From Flaccisagitta enflata (taxonomy: Eukaryota > Chaetognatha > Sagittoidea > Aphragmophora): a DNA stretch of 64,000 nucleotides. The notes below the pieces were generated by a model. The model did no database searches, was not told the origin of the DNA, and saw nothing but the letters and a program-made list of their open reading frames with translations. The translations under genes were made by a program, and so were the position numbers. Of this stretch, positions 21,328-32,604 are shown one piece after another (position 1 is the first letter of the stretch; the number at the start of each line of letters is the position of its first letter). The stretch is from the NCBI GenBank assembly GCA_965153355.1, contig OZ231126.1, positions 104,656,001 to 104,720,000 of the forward strand, given 5' to 3'.

Positions 21328-24300
21328 CTAGTGGCGGAAAAGGTAGTTGATAAATTAAAAAAATTACCAAAACGACAGTATCCAAATGACACTGTTATAT
21401 GTATGTGGCAAAGTGAACCCTTACCACTGTGGAATTCTGGCATAATACGGCCACAGCAGCGGAATAGCGTTGCATAAACGCTACCCACTGGTCGCGATAA
21501 GATGGGGTGTCGGGGCTTTTGGTTCTGGCCTTTGTGGGCTGGTTTTTCATTACGTCCATTAAAGAATCCTTGTGTGGTTGAAACGAGCCCCGCCAGGCCA
21601 GCTTGACTTCGGGATTCGCCATGTACACACAAGTTTCCAGTGACTGCGGAGGACGTTAGTAAGAAAAATTGATTAGGTGTGTGAGAAATTAGACAATTGT
21701 TTCACAGTCATCATTAGAGTTTGGAGTTTCAAACAAAATCATCTAGTGGCATATAACGGAAGTATAATTGAGATTATATGCATAGTAGGTTGCGTATAAG
21801 TGGGGTTTTTAGCCTAAAAAACGCTTTTTTCCCTTTTTTTTTTAGTAGTATTACAATTACTACTATTTTTGAAGATGAAATGAGTTTCCCAGTGCCTGTG
21901 ATGCATGGTTGACTCCTTAAGAAAATACTTGAGCAAAGCATGGTGGTGTTTTTTCATTCAAATGCTCTCATTTGCTTTTCGTCCAAATTATAAAAGAAAA
22001 TAGAAGTTTGGTTACTATTTTCTAGTTAAGGATTAAGATTATTAGGAGCATGGCCATCGACATGCTATCTCTGTTTTGTTTCATGGAGAGAAAGAGAACA
22101 AGGCCAACACCTATAAGTCGCGTGCAAGACTCTTGATACAATCTTTTTTAATTGACTCAATCAACAGAAATTAATGAATTTACACAAATGACTGTCAGGA
22201 TGCAATGTCGGGACGCAATGTCGGGACGCAATGTCGGGACACAATGTTGTAACCCAATGTCAGGACACAATGTCGGGTCGCAATGTCACGTCCCAATGTC
22301 GGGTCGCAATGTCAGGTTGCAATGTCAAGTCGCAATGTCAGGTCGCAGGGTCGGGTCGCATTGTCAGGTCGCAGGGTTGAGTCGCAATGTTGGGTCGCAA
22401 TGTCGGGTCACAATGTCGGGTCCCTAACTTAGGGGTCCCTAACTAGCGGGTCCCTAACTCGGGGGTCCCTAACTCGGGGGTCCCTAACTAGGGGTCCCTA
22501 ACTAGGGGTCCCTAACTAGGGGTCCCTAACTAGAGGGGTCCCTAAAGGGGGTCCCTAACTAGAGGGGTCCCTAAAGGGGGTCCCTAACTAGAGGGGTCCC
22601 TAAAGGGGTTCCCTAACTAGAGGGGTCCCTAAAGGGGGTCCCTAACTAGAGGGGTCCCTAAAGGGGGTCCCTAACTAGAGGGGTCCCTAAAGGGGGTCCC
22701 TAACTAGAGGGGTCCCTAAAGGGGGTCCCTAACTAGAGGGGTCCCTAAAGGGGGTCCCTAACTAGAGGGGTCCCTAAAGGGGGTCCCTAACTAGAGGGGT
22801 CCCTAAAGGGGGTCCCTAACTAGAGGGGTCCCTAAAGGGGGTCCCTAACTAGAGGGGTCCCTAAAGGGGGTCCCTAACTAGAGGGGTCCCTAAAGGGGTC
22901 CCTAACTAGAGGGGTCCCTAAAGGGGGTCCCTAACTAGAGGGGTCCCTAAAGGGGGTCCCTAACTAGAGGGGTCCCTAAAGGGGGTCCCTAACTAGAGGG
23001 GTCCCTAAAGGGGGTCCCTAACTAGAGGGGTCCCTAAAGGGGGTCCCTAACTAGAGGGGTCCCTAAAGGGGGTCCCTAACTAGAGGGGTCCCTAAAGGGG
23101 GTCCCTAACTAGAGGGGTCCCTAAAGGGGGTCCCTAACTAGAGGGGTCCCTAAAGGGGTCCCTAACTAGAGGGGTCCCTAAAGGGGGTCCCTAACTAGAG
23201 GGGTCCCTAAAGGGGGTCCCTAACTAGAGGGGTCCCTAAAGGGGGTCCCTAACTAGAGGGGTCCCTAAAGGGGGTCCCTAACTAGAGGGGTCCCTAAAGG
23301 GGGTCCCTAACTAGAGGGGTCCCTAAAGGGGGTCCCTAACTAGAGGGGTCCCTAAAGGGGGTCCCTAACTAGAGGGGTCCCTAAAGGGGGTCCCTAACTA
23401 GAGGGGTCCCTAAAGGGGGTCCCTAACTAGAGGGGTCCCTAAAGGGGGTCCCTAACTAGAGGGGTCCCTAAAGGGGGTCCCTAACTAGAGGGGTCCCTAA
23501 AGGGGGTCCCTAACTAGAGGGGTCCCTAAAGGGGGTCCCTAACTAGAGGGGTCCCTAAAGGGGGTCCCTAACTAGAGGGGTCCCTAAAGGGGGTCCCTAA
23601 CTAGAGGGGTCCCTAAAGGGGGTCCCTAACTAGAGGGGTCCCTAAAGGGGGTCCCTAACTAGAGGGGTCCCTAAAGGGGGTCCCTAACTAGAGGGGTCCC
23701 TTAAGGGGGTCCCTAACTAGAGAGGTCCCTAAAGGGGGTCCCTAACTAGAGGGGTCCCTAAAGGGGGTCCCTAAGTAGAGGGGTCTCTAAAGGGGGTCCC
23801 TAACTAGGGGGTTCCTAACTAGGGGGTCCCTAACTATATATGTAACTAACTATATATATAACTATATATATAAAAAAGTAAAAAAAGTAAAAAGGGGACG
23901 GACGGACGGACGGACGGAAGGAGGGACGGACCGACAAAGCGGAGTATAGAGTCGCGTGCACGCGACTAAAAAACAAGAGAGAGAGAGAGAGAGAGAGAAA
24001 CAGAGAGAGAGACAGAGACAGAGACAGAGACAGAGACAGAGACAGACAGACAGAGAGAGAGAATGAGAGAGAGAGAGAGACAGAGAGAGAGCACAATCGA
24101 TTTTGTCGTCACTTCATGTAACCAGACGATCGATCTAACAAAAACATTTGGTCCACAAAAATCGGAATGGCATTATTGCAGGTGCAAAGAGAGAGAGAGA
24201 GAGAGAGACTCACAAACAGACATAGACAAGAAACAGTTGTTTCTGGTCTCATATCAGCATTTCTTTTGGGAAAATACAATCTTGATTGAGCATGAGGGAG

Positions 24301-26540
24301 AATCATCGATCATTCATTTTACTTTATTTTCGGTTTTATCAAAATAAATCAACTGGTGAAATATATATAATTATGAAATATAATAAATAAGATAAATATA
24401 AAGAATTTGATTGACAAATATGTATAACTAGTCATCCAAGGATCGCACATGGACAGCGGTACCCGATGCCCTACTGAGTGATCCAGTGAAGAAGTGGAGT
24501 GAGAGCAGGGCTGCGGCCCTAAAGGGTCGATGTCCTGTAGAACACAAGGGGGAATTTCGAGACGTCCGTCCGTCCTGAGGGGGCTCTAGAGGGCTGATTT
24601 ATGCCACTGAAGGCATATCTGAGGGTTGGAGAGCATAATTAAGGCTTGGAGAGCAGATTTGAGGCTTGACGGGCTGGTTTTAAGCTTGGAGGGCTAATTG
24701 AAGGTCTGGAGGGCAGATTTGAGGTCTCGGAGGAAGATTTAGGGCATGGGAGGGGGCTGATTTGAAGCCAAGAGGGCTGATTTTAGGCCTGGAGGGCTAA
24801 ATTGAGTCCGGGGAGGGCTAATTTGAGGCCTTGATGGTCATCGTGGGGGGGGGGACGGAAGGACGGAAGGACGGACGTCTCGAAATTCCCCCCTGTGTTC
24901 TACAGGACATCGGCCCTTTGGGGCCGCTGCCCAAAAAGCATTGAATATAAATGAAAAAGATGAAAAAAATGACAACAGAATCATTAAAAGTATAGTAAAT
25001 TGAAGAAAAGAAATTAGTAAAAAGTAATGAATGAAACGTAAAAATGAAATATGAAAAAAAAAGAAAATGAAAAATAAAAAGTCAAAAATGAAAAATGGAA
25101 ACAAAAAAAGTGAAAAGTGAAAAGTGTAGTGTAAAGTGAAAAGTGAAAAGTGAAAAGTAAAGAGTGAAAAGTAAAAAATGAAAAGTGAATCATGAAATAT
25201 GAAAACTGATGAAAATAACAAAAATAACTAGAAAAAAGAAAAAAAAAATAATCTTTTCATGCTAGCAAAAAAATCTGAAAATTTTTACTTAAATTTAAAA
25301 ATGATCACAGAAAATCCACTATGAATTCCCTAAATCTTACTACTCCTTCATTGCCAAGTGAAAAACCTGAAAAACGCCAATGGGAAACTCATTTCAGCGC
25401 CAAATACGTTTTTGCGTCTCATCTGCCACTTCCGGTAGAGGTGGCGTATAAAAAAAAATTATAGGTAAACTCTAGTCATCATTACAACGGCACCAAAACA
25501 ATGCAACTTACGGCGATCGTGGTCTCATGACACAACCATGAATAGGCTGGCAGGCTGCGTGAAAGATGGGGTGGCTTCATCATAAACCCCCAAAAATCCT
25601 GGGGGCTCTTTTCGGGCGCTTTGACCAATCTTTCAAATACTTCGTTGACTTCTTCTTCTGGCGGTGGATCGCGGTGGGATCGTTTGGCGTCGTCAACCAA
25701 AAACATCTGCAAACATTTCTTAACATTGGGAAGCTCAAAGCGCTCGGGAACGGGTCCTTTCGAGACATGGGCGTATTCCTTTTGGCGCGGCGTTGATACT
25801 CCAGACATCTCCACAGGGTAGCTGTTCAAACATTGCACAATAAATTTCACTTCAGTCGCAAATTTTATTACGAATGATGGCCGCTTTATCCAATAATATC
25901 CATCTATAATTACTTTGTTTTCCCACGGGTTTCTCCAACCTCAACTGGCGAAACATCTTCAACCCCATCTCTGTAAAAAAAAGAAATAGATGGAGTTGGC
26001 TATACAATTTTATGGAAATGTCTTGTCTTGTCAATTCACTACAAGAACAAATATTGGAACTCACCCAGGAATCACATTATCCGTCAACTGTGTCTCCGTC
26101 ACAGTTTCACCCGGATATCCCGTCATAAACGGCTGTGACTCCGTCTCACTTTCGCTAGAATCTCCCGGCACAACGGTTGGAGTGGAACGCTGGTCAGTGT
26201 TTTCGTCGCAACTGCAAAAGTCAGAAATATGATGCCGTGAAACAAATTACATGATTTGTAAATGTTTAAATTTACACAATCACTTTAAGATGTGCGTCAA
26301 AATACCTGGTGGGACGTCTCCTAGCTCGAGACCTAGAGGCAGAGATAAGCGCACCCAGCCTCTCTTCTTCCCCAGCATCGGCAATCTCCACACGTTTGTC
26401 GACATTTCCGCTAACCGGCCTGGCACTGGAAAATCCGCCAGTGGGTCCCACTGTGTTGCTCGCGTCGTTAAGCACTGACCGATGACATCTGAACCATTTA
26501 AGAATTTTCAATCAAGTAAGTGTCGTCAATGTTGTTGTCT

Positions 26541-26583
<43 letters not shown>

Positions 26584-27425
26584 GTTTAATCTGTATTGTG
26601 TGATGTTGCAGTTTACCTTCTTTTTTCTTGGGCCACGACACTAGTCTTGGGGTCTTTTGTCGCCTTCTTATCGGCCACAGCAGCGAGATTTGAGCGACTT
26701 GGGCGAAGGTTTTCCGATTTCTCGCTGTTCTCGGTGGTATCCATGGCTAGTTGGTCGTCACCGTCCCCGCCCATGGCGAAGTCGGCGGCATTTTTTGCGT
26801 CATCGTCGGTGCCCGTTTCGTTCCCATCGTCCACAGCACTTTTTTGGCTGCCATCAGCTTGAAACGGCTCGAATGTGGTTTGGCATTGGGCATTCCTGAG
26901 AACCGAGGAACTGTTTGGGAAGATCCCACTGAAATAATACAATTATTATATTCCACAAGAAACTCCCAATTTGGGGTTTTAGTCAACGTCTGGCAGCTGC
27001 TCATAATATCATAACATTACCTCAGACGTATGGGGGGGAGCGACTGCCCGTAGTCCTAGTTGGATTGGCAGCGTCGCCAGTCCCACCAGCGTTGGACGCA
27101 GTTGCGGCAGTGGATGACATGTTTGTGTCACTCACCGAGTCAGGGGAAGATGGCGCTCGCTTGGATCCAAACACGGTTTTTCTCGTGGACGAGCATGATT
27201 GTGACGGATCAACCTCACTGAAAGTAAAAGTGAGAGTGGAACATTACCATGAGCTTCCCATATCTTTCGTTTGTTAATTTCAATGCACGTTGTGACTATG
27301 GACACTCACGTTTCATCACTCGATGATTTATCATCGCAGTTGGCGACAATTGCCTCTGGAACAACGTCGGGCAATTTGCCTAGCGCCGACATGCGTTTGT
27401 TGAACACCTTCTTCACGTTAGAGTC
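21180..27425 (-). CDS. Spliced gene B, 3' exons (unknown protein)
   Basis: Nine minus-strand exons with GT-AG borders: 27310-27425, 27021-27217, 26617-26928, 26306-26488, 26065-26211, 25914-25970, 25512-25849, 21425-21643 and 21327 to about 21180. The first six encode a disordered, acidic Ser/Thr-rich linker (DDGNETGTDDDAKNAADFAM, SESETESQPF). The last three are well-folded-looking and in phase 0 with each other. No family recognised. The 3.9-kb intron between 25512 and 21643 holds two minisatellite-cored elements. The exon at 27021-27217 carries a stop close to its donor. Nothing shows whether it is expressed. Confidence 0.45.
21425..21643 (-). CDS. Gene B exon
   Basis: Bounded by CGCAG and GTAAGG. 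Encodes 73 residues including SLETCVYMANPEVKLAWRGS and SYRDQWVAFMQRYSAAVAVL, open in phase 0 and without stops. Codon composition is balanced, unlike the repeats around it. Family unknown. Confidence 0.55.
22196..22427. repeat. CAATGTCGGGTCG 12-13-bp minisatellite
   Basis: About 18 units, mostly GCAATGTCGGGTC with single-base changes, inside family-1 copy 2 just before the 29-base array. Confidence 0.9.
22428..23835. repeat. 29-bp GGGTCCCTAACTAG minisatellite, about 45 copies
   Basis: Unit: AGGGGTCCCTAAAG followed by GGGGTCCCTAACTAG. Extremely uniform over about 1.3 kb, with one-base shorter units near 22885 and 23150 and degenerate edges. Each unit holds two short GGGGTCCC half-palindromes. 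Uniformity points to recent expansion. Confidence 0.95.
23971..24215. repeat. (AG)n microsatellites separated by a conserved segment
   Basis: AG/ACAG runs at 23978-24095 and 24187-24209 flank a 90-base unique piece ending TCGGAATGGCATTATTGCAG. A related piece lies beside AG runs at 38527-38886. Confidence 0.75.
24427..24938 (+). mobile_element. Family-2 minisatellite-cored element (copy 2)
   Basis: Starts ACTAGTCATCCAAGGATCG like the copy at 9711. Left subterminal block GATGTCCTGTAGAACACA; the right block is its inverse (about 24885-24930), ending in the hairpin CGGCCCTTTGGGGCCG and CTGCCCAAAAAG. The core has about ten 22-24-base GGAGGGCTGATTTGAGG units. A GGACGGAAGGAC tract precedes the right block. 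Confidence 0.75.
24939..25511. other. Intronic A-rich sequence
   Basis: Low-complexity GAAAAGTGAAAAGT repeats (25090-25200), then AT-rich unique sequence up to the splice donor at 25511. No gene. Confidence 0.6.
25512..25849 (-). CDS. Gene B exon (best-defined)
   Basis: Bounded by an AG acceptor and a consensus GTAAGT donor. Encodes about 112 residues without a stop, with MSGVSTPRQKEYAHVSKGPV, FELPNVKKCLQMFLVDDAKR and PPEEEVNEVFERLVKAPEKS. Looks like a folded helical domain. Phase 0 with the next exon at 21643. Family unknown. Confidence 0.55.
26520..26586. repeat. (GTT)n microsatellite in an intron
   Basis: About 15 GTT units between two exons of gene B. Confidence 0.9.
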
Positions 27426-27993
27426 CTGGAAAAACTTCATATGCAATTGAGCGGGCGTTGGACTGTAGACCGAAATTGGGATTTATTTTTCAAAGCCCGG
27501 TATATGAAGCAGTATTGCAATACACAACAACTACTACTACTACTCTTATTACTATTACAAAACACGCGACAAGAACAAAAGCATCAACACCAACAACAAC
27601 CACCCCAACGACCATCATGTATGTCATTACAATGATGAGCTCACCCCTCCAATGGTTGGGATCTGATCTTTTTTTCCAACGTTTCCACGGAGCCCTTGGT
27701 ACGCACAGCCATCCAATTCAGCTAATTGCTGGTTTTGAGGTCATTGGACTTTGCCGTGAGTTCAGTAATTTGGTCCTTGTCCGCTTTGTTTCGTCTTCAG
27801 TTTATCGGTTTCTTTCTTGCAAGCCGTTAGGAGCTCAGTGAGATTAGTTCCGTCTTCGGTCAGTCTGAGCATTAACAAATTAGTATAAGCCTGTACAATT
27901 ATTGAATTTGGTTGTAAAATAACGATTGCATAGACACGGAATTTAGAGTGCCAGAACTTGCCTGTCGCGAATCAATTTGGAAATGGGAAGTGA

Positions 27994-29773
27994 TTACATG
28001 TTGCGAGGCCACTCGAAGACGGATATGCCGATCTTTTTTTGTGAATATTTGTTCATGGCCACGAAGTACTCCCAGTAGGTGTCCTGTGTCGGCGAGAAGT
28101 AAACATTTTCGTCGAAGTAACGGATCTGAATTAGAAACGGTGGATAAAAAAATTTTTACAACTAATGCATTTGGGGAAAGTGGTGTACAACTTACAATTA
28201 CACCACTCCAGCCCATCAATAACCTGGATTAGCATAAAAAGTCGTTTAACAACAGCCTGGCAAAAATCTCGGTCGGGCTTCGTACAATTCTGAACGCCAC
28301 CCTGAGACATAAATGAGAAATAAGGTCAGATGATATCGCCAATTAATAACGGAAATGCAAACCACGGAAGACATTTGGTAAGCGTGTAACTTACAGCATC
28401 GGCGATTATATCCAACATGACTTGGATTCCATCGTCCTGCTTAATGAAAGCCTTGAAACGTCCTTCTTTGGCGAAACTTTCAAATTGTTCTTGGCATGAC
28501 ATTGGGCCTGATTGAAAATTAAACCAACACATTACAACAATTGAACAACGATTCAACACAGCTAATTCCGACGCCAATAACAACCATACATTTACCTGTG
28601 TCCAATGGTTGCAACGTTTGTGGAACAAACGTCACCGGCTTATCGCCATTTGGATGGACGTCGCCGATGGCAACGGCATGGATAATTTGCCGGACCGTGT
28701 CATAGTATCTGAGAAACCCGGCGTGCGGACACATGACCCCAAAATGGTCCAGCAAAGGCCGTTCTTCTTTGCTGTTGGGCCCATGGAGCATTGGCGGATA
28801 GACCAACCACATCTTGTTGGGATTTGTGGGGTCTCGTGCGAAGGGTTTGGTATAAGCGCCGGTTCTGTTGGGACGGAAGAAGGTAAAAATACAATTATTG
28901 TAATTGATGAAAGAACATTAGTCGTAATGAGATAGAAAAGACAACTTTATATAAAACTATCACAGCAATGTATAACAATTTATTATTTAAATTGACTTGA
29001 TTTGGCTCAGTTTAAACATCCACAATGTTAACATCAATGCCACTAAAACAAACACATAACAAAATATGACATACCTCTGGTAACGAGAAAACTATCTTTA
29101 GCCGCAGGTTTCTTCACACACCACTTCCGAATCATATCTTTGCTCAGTCCATTGATTGTCGGTATCTTTGGGATCCGACGTCTCTTCTTTTCTTTTTCGT
29201 ATTCGTATTGGGCCACTGTGACCGCTTTGTCTCTGGCACCGCTGCGTGTATCTTCCTGCCTTTCTCCTTCATTTCAACACTGATGACTCTGCCCTCTTCC
29301 TCCCACTCTTCCTCCTCTTGTTCCTCTTCCTCCATCTCCTCTGGCGGGGCATTCTCACGAGCTCCTCCTTCTGCTTGTGGACGTTTATTGACCGTATTCT
29401 TGACGTTGCTTTTTTTTTTCTTAGCCGCATTGTCGTTGTCGTTGTCGTCGACGTCTTTTTCTTCATTTTGGCCGCGTTTCAATCCACGACGATCTTTGAC
29501 TTTGGCAAAGGCCTTACCGCATGGCGCGACATCGTCGTCGTCGTTGTCATCGTCGTCGTCGATATCGTCGTCTGCGTTGTAATCCTTGTCATGGTTTGCC
29601 TTTGACCGTCGAGGGGTTGTGGACGGATGCCTGCTATGTCGTCACGTCTCGTCCTCGTCTGAAGAGTCATCGTCATGGCAGGGTTTAACTCCACGTCTTG
29701 GTTTCGATGGAGGATGGACGTTGGGGTATTTTCCTTCTGGGTTTTCCTTGCGAAAGACTACCCGCTTGCTCAT
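27994..29773 (-). pseudogene. Spliced gene B, 5' exons (damaged)
   Basis: Starts at ATG 29771-29773 (MSKRVVFRKENPEGKYPN). Exon 1 (to 29075) is acidic/basic and low-complexity, with poly-Asp and poly-Glu runs. It has an in-frame TGA at 29642-29644 and a frame change near 29220. Exon 2, 28596-28864, encodes KMWLVYPPMLHGPNSKEERP and GVMCPHAGFLRYYDTVRQII. Exon 3, 28395-28507, joins in phase 1. Exon 4 is 28196-28301. Exon 5 starts at 28125 (IRYFDENVYFSPTQDTYWEY) and meets TAA at 27994-27996. Two junctions are out of phase. Together with the stop this suggests a decaying gene or several misjudged borders. Family unknown. Confidence 0.45.
28596..28864 (-). CDS. Gene B exon 2
   Basis: Acceptor CCCAACAG, donor GTAAAT. 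89 codons open in one frame: TGAYTKPFARDPTNPNKMWL ... HPNGDKPVTFVPQTLQPLDT. Joins exon 3 (28395-28507, PMSCQEQFESFAKEGRFKAF) in phase 1 without loss of frame. No family recognised. Confidence 0.5.
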
Positions 29774-29959
29774 TTTCTCATTTTCTCAGTTCATATCAAA
29801 AGAGCGCAATGAAATGATTGTTTTGGTTTCGCCTTCTTTAAGTACTGGATAGTCGGGGACAACTGTGACAGTGTAATTTAAGGTTTGAATTTGACACGGC
29901 GATTGGGTGGTTTTTATTTCAAAGACGCCAATCTCCCTCAAGGGGATAACGGCAAGCTG

Positions 29960-32365
29960 TTATGAAAAAATCAGGATGTTGTTATTCTCGCGAACTAAAG
30001 CTAGTATCTTGTAAAATCGGCCATCTGCCTCCCCATCTATTTTGGGGAGACCATATACGGTATTGATGGCAACTGTTACGCCGTTGTGTTCGATTCTCTT
30101 AATAGCATCAGCCGGTCTATAACGGTGATAGAATTGGATTGCCTCCGTATCTAAATCATCTTCCTTGGTTAAACGACTGAATTTGGGCGGTTCAATTCTT
30201 GCTTGACTGCGCACATGTAGTTTAGCATCTATCCTCCAGAGAATAGTCTTCAACACGTTTTTGGTGCAGCGAGAACTGCCAAAACAACGTTTGATGTACT
30301 GGTGAAACTGCTCGCATAATGAAGAACTCTGTAGGGACAAAGGGCCTGCCAGCCGAATTGCTCGCGGAAAGTGCAGAAGGTTGTGTCCGTTGTACTTGAT
30401 TTTTCGATGATACTCTCCATCGGTGGTTCTGGTGAGATTCAGTCTTAAAGTTAATGTATTTACTATCGCTTCTTCCATTTCATCTAAACTAGTGTGCATG
30501 TGGTTTAAAGTGAGAAGAAGTCGAGTCAGATACAGGACTTGCAAATAGAAGGACCAAACCGGATCATCCGTGTTAGCAATGATCGGATAAAGTACAGTGC
30601 CAAACAGTAAATCGGGCGTAAGGACGTGCGCAACTTTACAGCATATACAAACTGTTTTCTTTGACAAATCAAATTTGAAATATGGCTTATTCTTCGCATC
30701 ATGACCATGGAGTTTGAATCGTTTCCACAAATTTCTCATTGAAGAAGGAGAGATCCATTTTACATTGAAGACGATGTGATTGATGATAAGCGTCATCCAT
30801 GTGACAGCACATCCTAAAACGTAGTCGTGATGCAGGTCCAAAGTGAAGGTAGTTGTGTTCATGTGGAAATGTGGAATGCGATGTAAAGCAGGCACATGAG
30901 TGAAGCCATGCGGTAGGATATCGTCATTCTGTTCCGCTGTGATAACATCAATATATTCTTCCGACGTACGCGGTGCAGCTGGTGCCAAATCCTGTACAGA
31001 GTTAGGAGTTGCTAAATCTGCCATTCGGAAATGACAGAATCTGCAGGATTTTCCACTTGTCCATGATCATGTAATTCCACTCAACTGGTTCTGGCTGAGG
31101 TTGTCGCCAATTACGTACAGGAATCTGACTTGATAGTGATCACCGTTGTATGTTATGCCATCTGAAATAACATCTCTTAGTCGCAATGCAATTTCTTCAG
31201 TTATGGTTTTTAATCCTAATTCTCCAACATCTTTTGTGTAGAGTAAGCAAAAAGGGAAAACTTGTTCCAACTTGCGTTGGGTTGGTCCTTTGAGAAGAAT
31301 GCAAATATAAAAATTGTAAAGTTTATAGTTTGCGTTCTTCGCATAAAGTGCTTGAAGAGGCAGTACTTCGTCGCAATAAAGGCCCAGAGGAATTACGGGC
31401 TTATCAGAGTGGATGGCAATGTCGTTGTAAATTTCAGAATTTTTTATTGAATTGAACCGGCCTGCACTGATTGGTTTTTCAAAAAATTCGTTTACACGCT
31501 TGCAATTGTCTTTGCTTTTCAACCACAGGAGAACCATTTCCCTGACATCATAAAAATGAACCTGAACATTTTCATTGAGTAGAAGATCATTTCTTAAGGG
31601 AAGTGTTACAGTTTTTCTATAATTGTTGGTTATGTTCTTATAATGTTTAGCCCGACCATAGCTGGTCGCTATTTTATTAATTCTTTTTTTTTGCTGTTGC
31701 GAGAGCTGACATTGTAAGCAAGTTAGGATTGTAAAAGTCTGTTGTATGTAGTATGTAATAACACATTCAGTGGCAGCGTAAGTATTTGCCAAAGTGTCAA
31801 CAGTCGTCTCCATTAAAGAAATTACAGTATAAATGTTAATACCACCACCACCACCACCACCACCACCACCGCCGCCCCCGCCGCCACCACCAGCTTCTCT
31901 TGGTACTCCGCTTGAATTATTCTCACCATCATCCTCCCAATGTTGAACCACAATAACATCTCCCTCAGCATCCTCCACATCATCATCAATATCATCACTG
32001 TCCTCTGACTCGGATGTCAAGGATGTAGTATCAGTGTCGTCCTCCTCCACCCCTTCCTGCTCCTCCTCCCATAAAATATCACCTCGATCCCTGTGAAAGT
32101 CGAGATGTTCCCCACACGTTGAGGAACATGGTATTCTATGGAACGCCTCATAGGGGCATATTTGGTGCCTGGGCTTAATATATTTCAAATGGATTTTAAG
32201 GGCGTTATAGTTTTGTTGGTGGCTACCAAAAGGCAGTGTTTCCTCACAAACAGGGCAATTGAAGGTGTGACGATAGTGTAGGTCTACGTGCCTTTCGGCA
32301 GATGAGAGGTCGGTAACTGTAGTTCTTTTTAAACATAGAGTACAAATCGGTCTTTAGACGTTCTT
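29960..32365 (-). pseudogene. C2H2-finger transposase-like gene with one in-frame stop
   Basis: One frame runs from about 32365 to 29960, broken only by TGA at 31067-31069. The N-terminus has Cys/His pairs of C2H2 type (CTLCLK..H..H, CPVCEE..H, CPYEAF..H..H), an acidic stretch and about 15 Gly. The middle has RFNSIKNSEIYND, IPLGLYCDEVLPLQ and FLYVIGDNLS, then GKSCRFC just past the stop, then LDLHHDYVLGCAVTW and NLLHFPRAIRLAGPLSLQSS with CEQFHQYIKRCF. The GDN, CRFC and 'GPL...FE/QFH..K' pattern belongs to a metazoan family of transposon-derived genes, perhaps CACTA-related. Terminal repeats were not identified. Confidence 0.55.
31840..31892. repeat. (ACC/GCC)n tract encoding poly-Gly
   Basis: In-frame trinucleotide run inside the transposase-like gene; read on the minus strand it gives about 15 Gly. 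Confidence 0.85.
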
Positions 32366-32604
32366 CTCAGATTTAAATAACAATTTGTCAATGAGTGTCT
32401 GTCGTTCTGCTAAGCAATATTTTCAAACAGTTTTAGAAAAATTGGAAAATGTTCTCTAGTCTATCCCATTCTATTCTAATCTATTCTATAATTGATCATT
32501 CTATCAGTTTAGGCAGAAGAACAATCATACAATTATTGTATAAACATTACCATCAATACATTTTATAACATCGTCATCCACTCTTTTCAACAAGTAATTG
32601 TTGA

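Larger units (their letters stand above)
22097..23970 (+). mobile_element. Family-1 minisatellite-cored element, copy 2
   Basis: Begins AACAAGGCCAACACCTATAA followed by GTCGCGTGCAAGACT. Ends with a GACGGACGGAC tract (23896-23930), CCGACAAAGCGGAGTATAG and the hairpin AGTCGCGTGCACGCGACT (23950-23967). The core is a 12-13-base repeat and a large 29-base minisatellite. Lies in an intron of gene B. Non-autonomous: no ORF. Confidence 0.75.

Noticed and set aside
22428-23835. CRISPR-like regular array
   Set aside because: The units are contiguous with no unique spacers, and the genome is eukaryotic; it is a minisatellite.
29208-29605. Plus-strand Ser- and Val-rich ORFs
   Set aside because: They are antisense of the poly-Asp/poly-Glu exon 1 of gene B.
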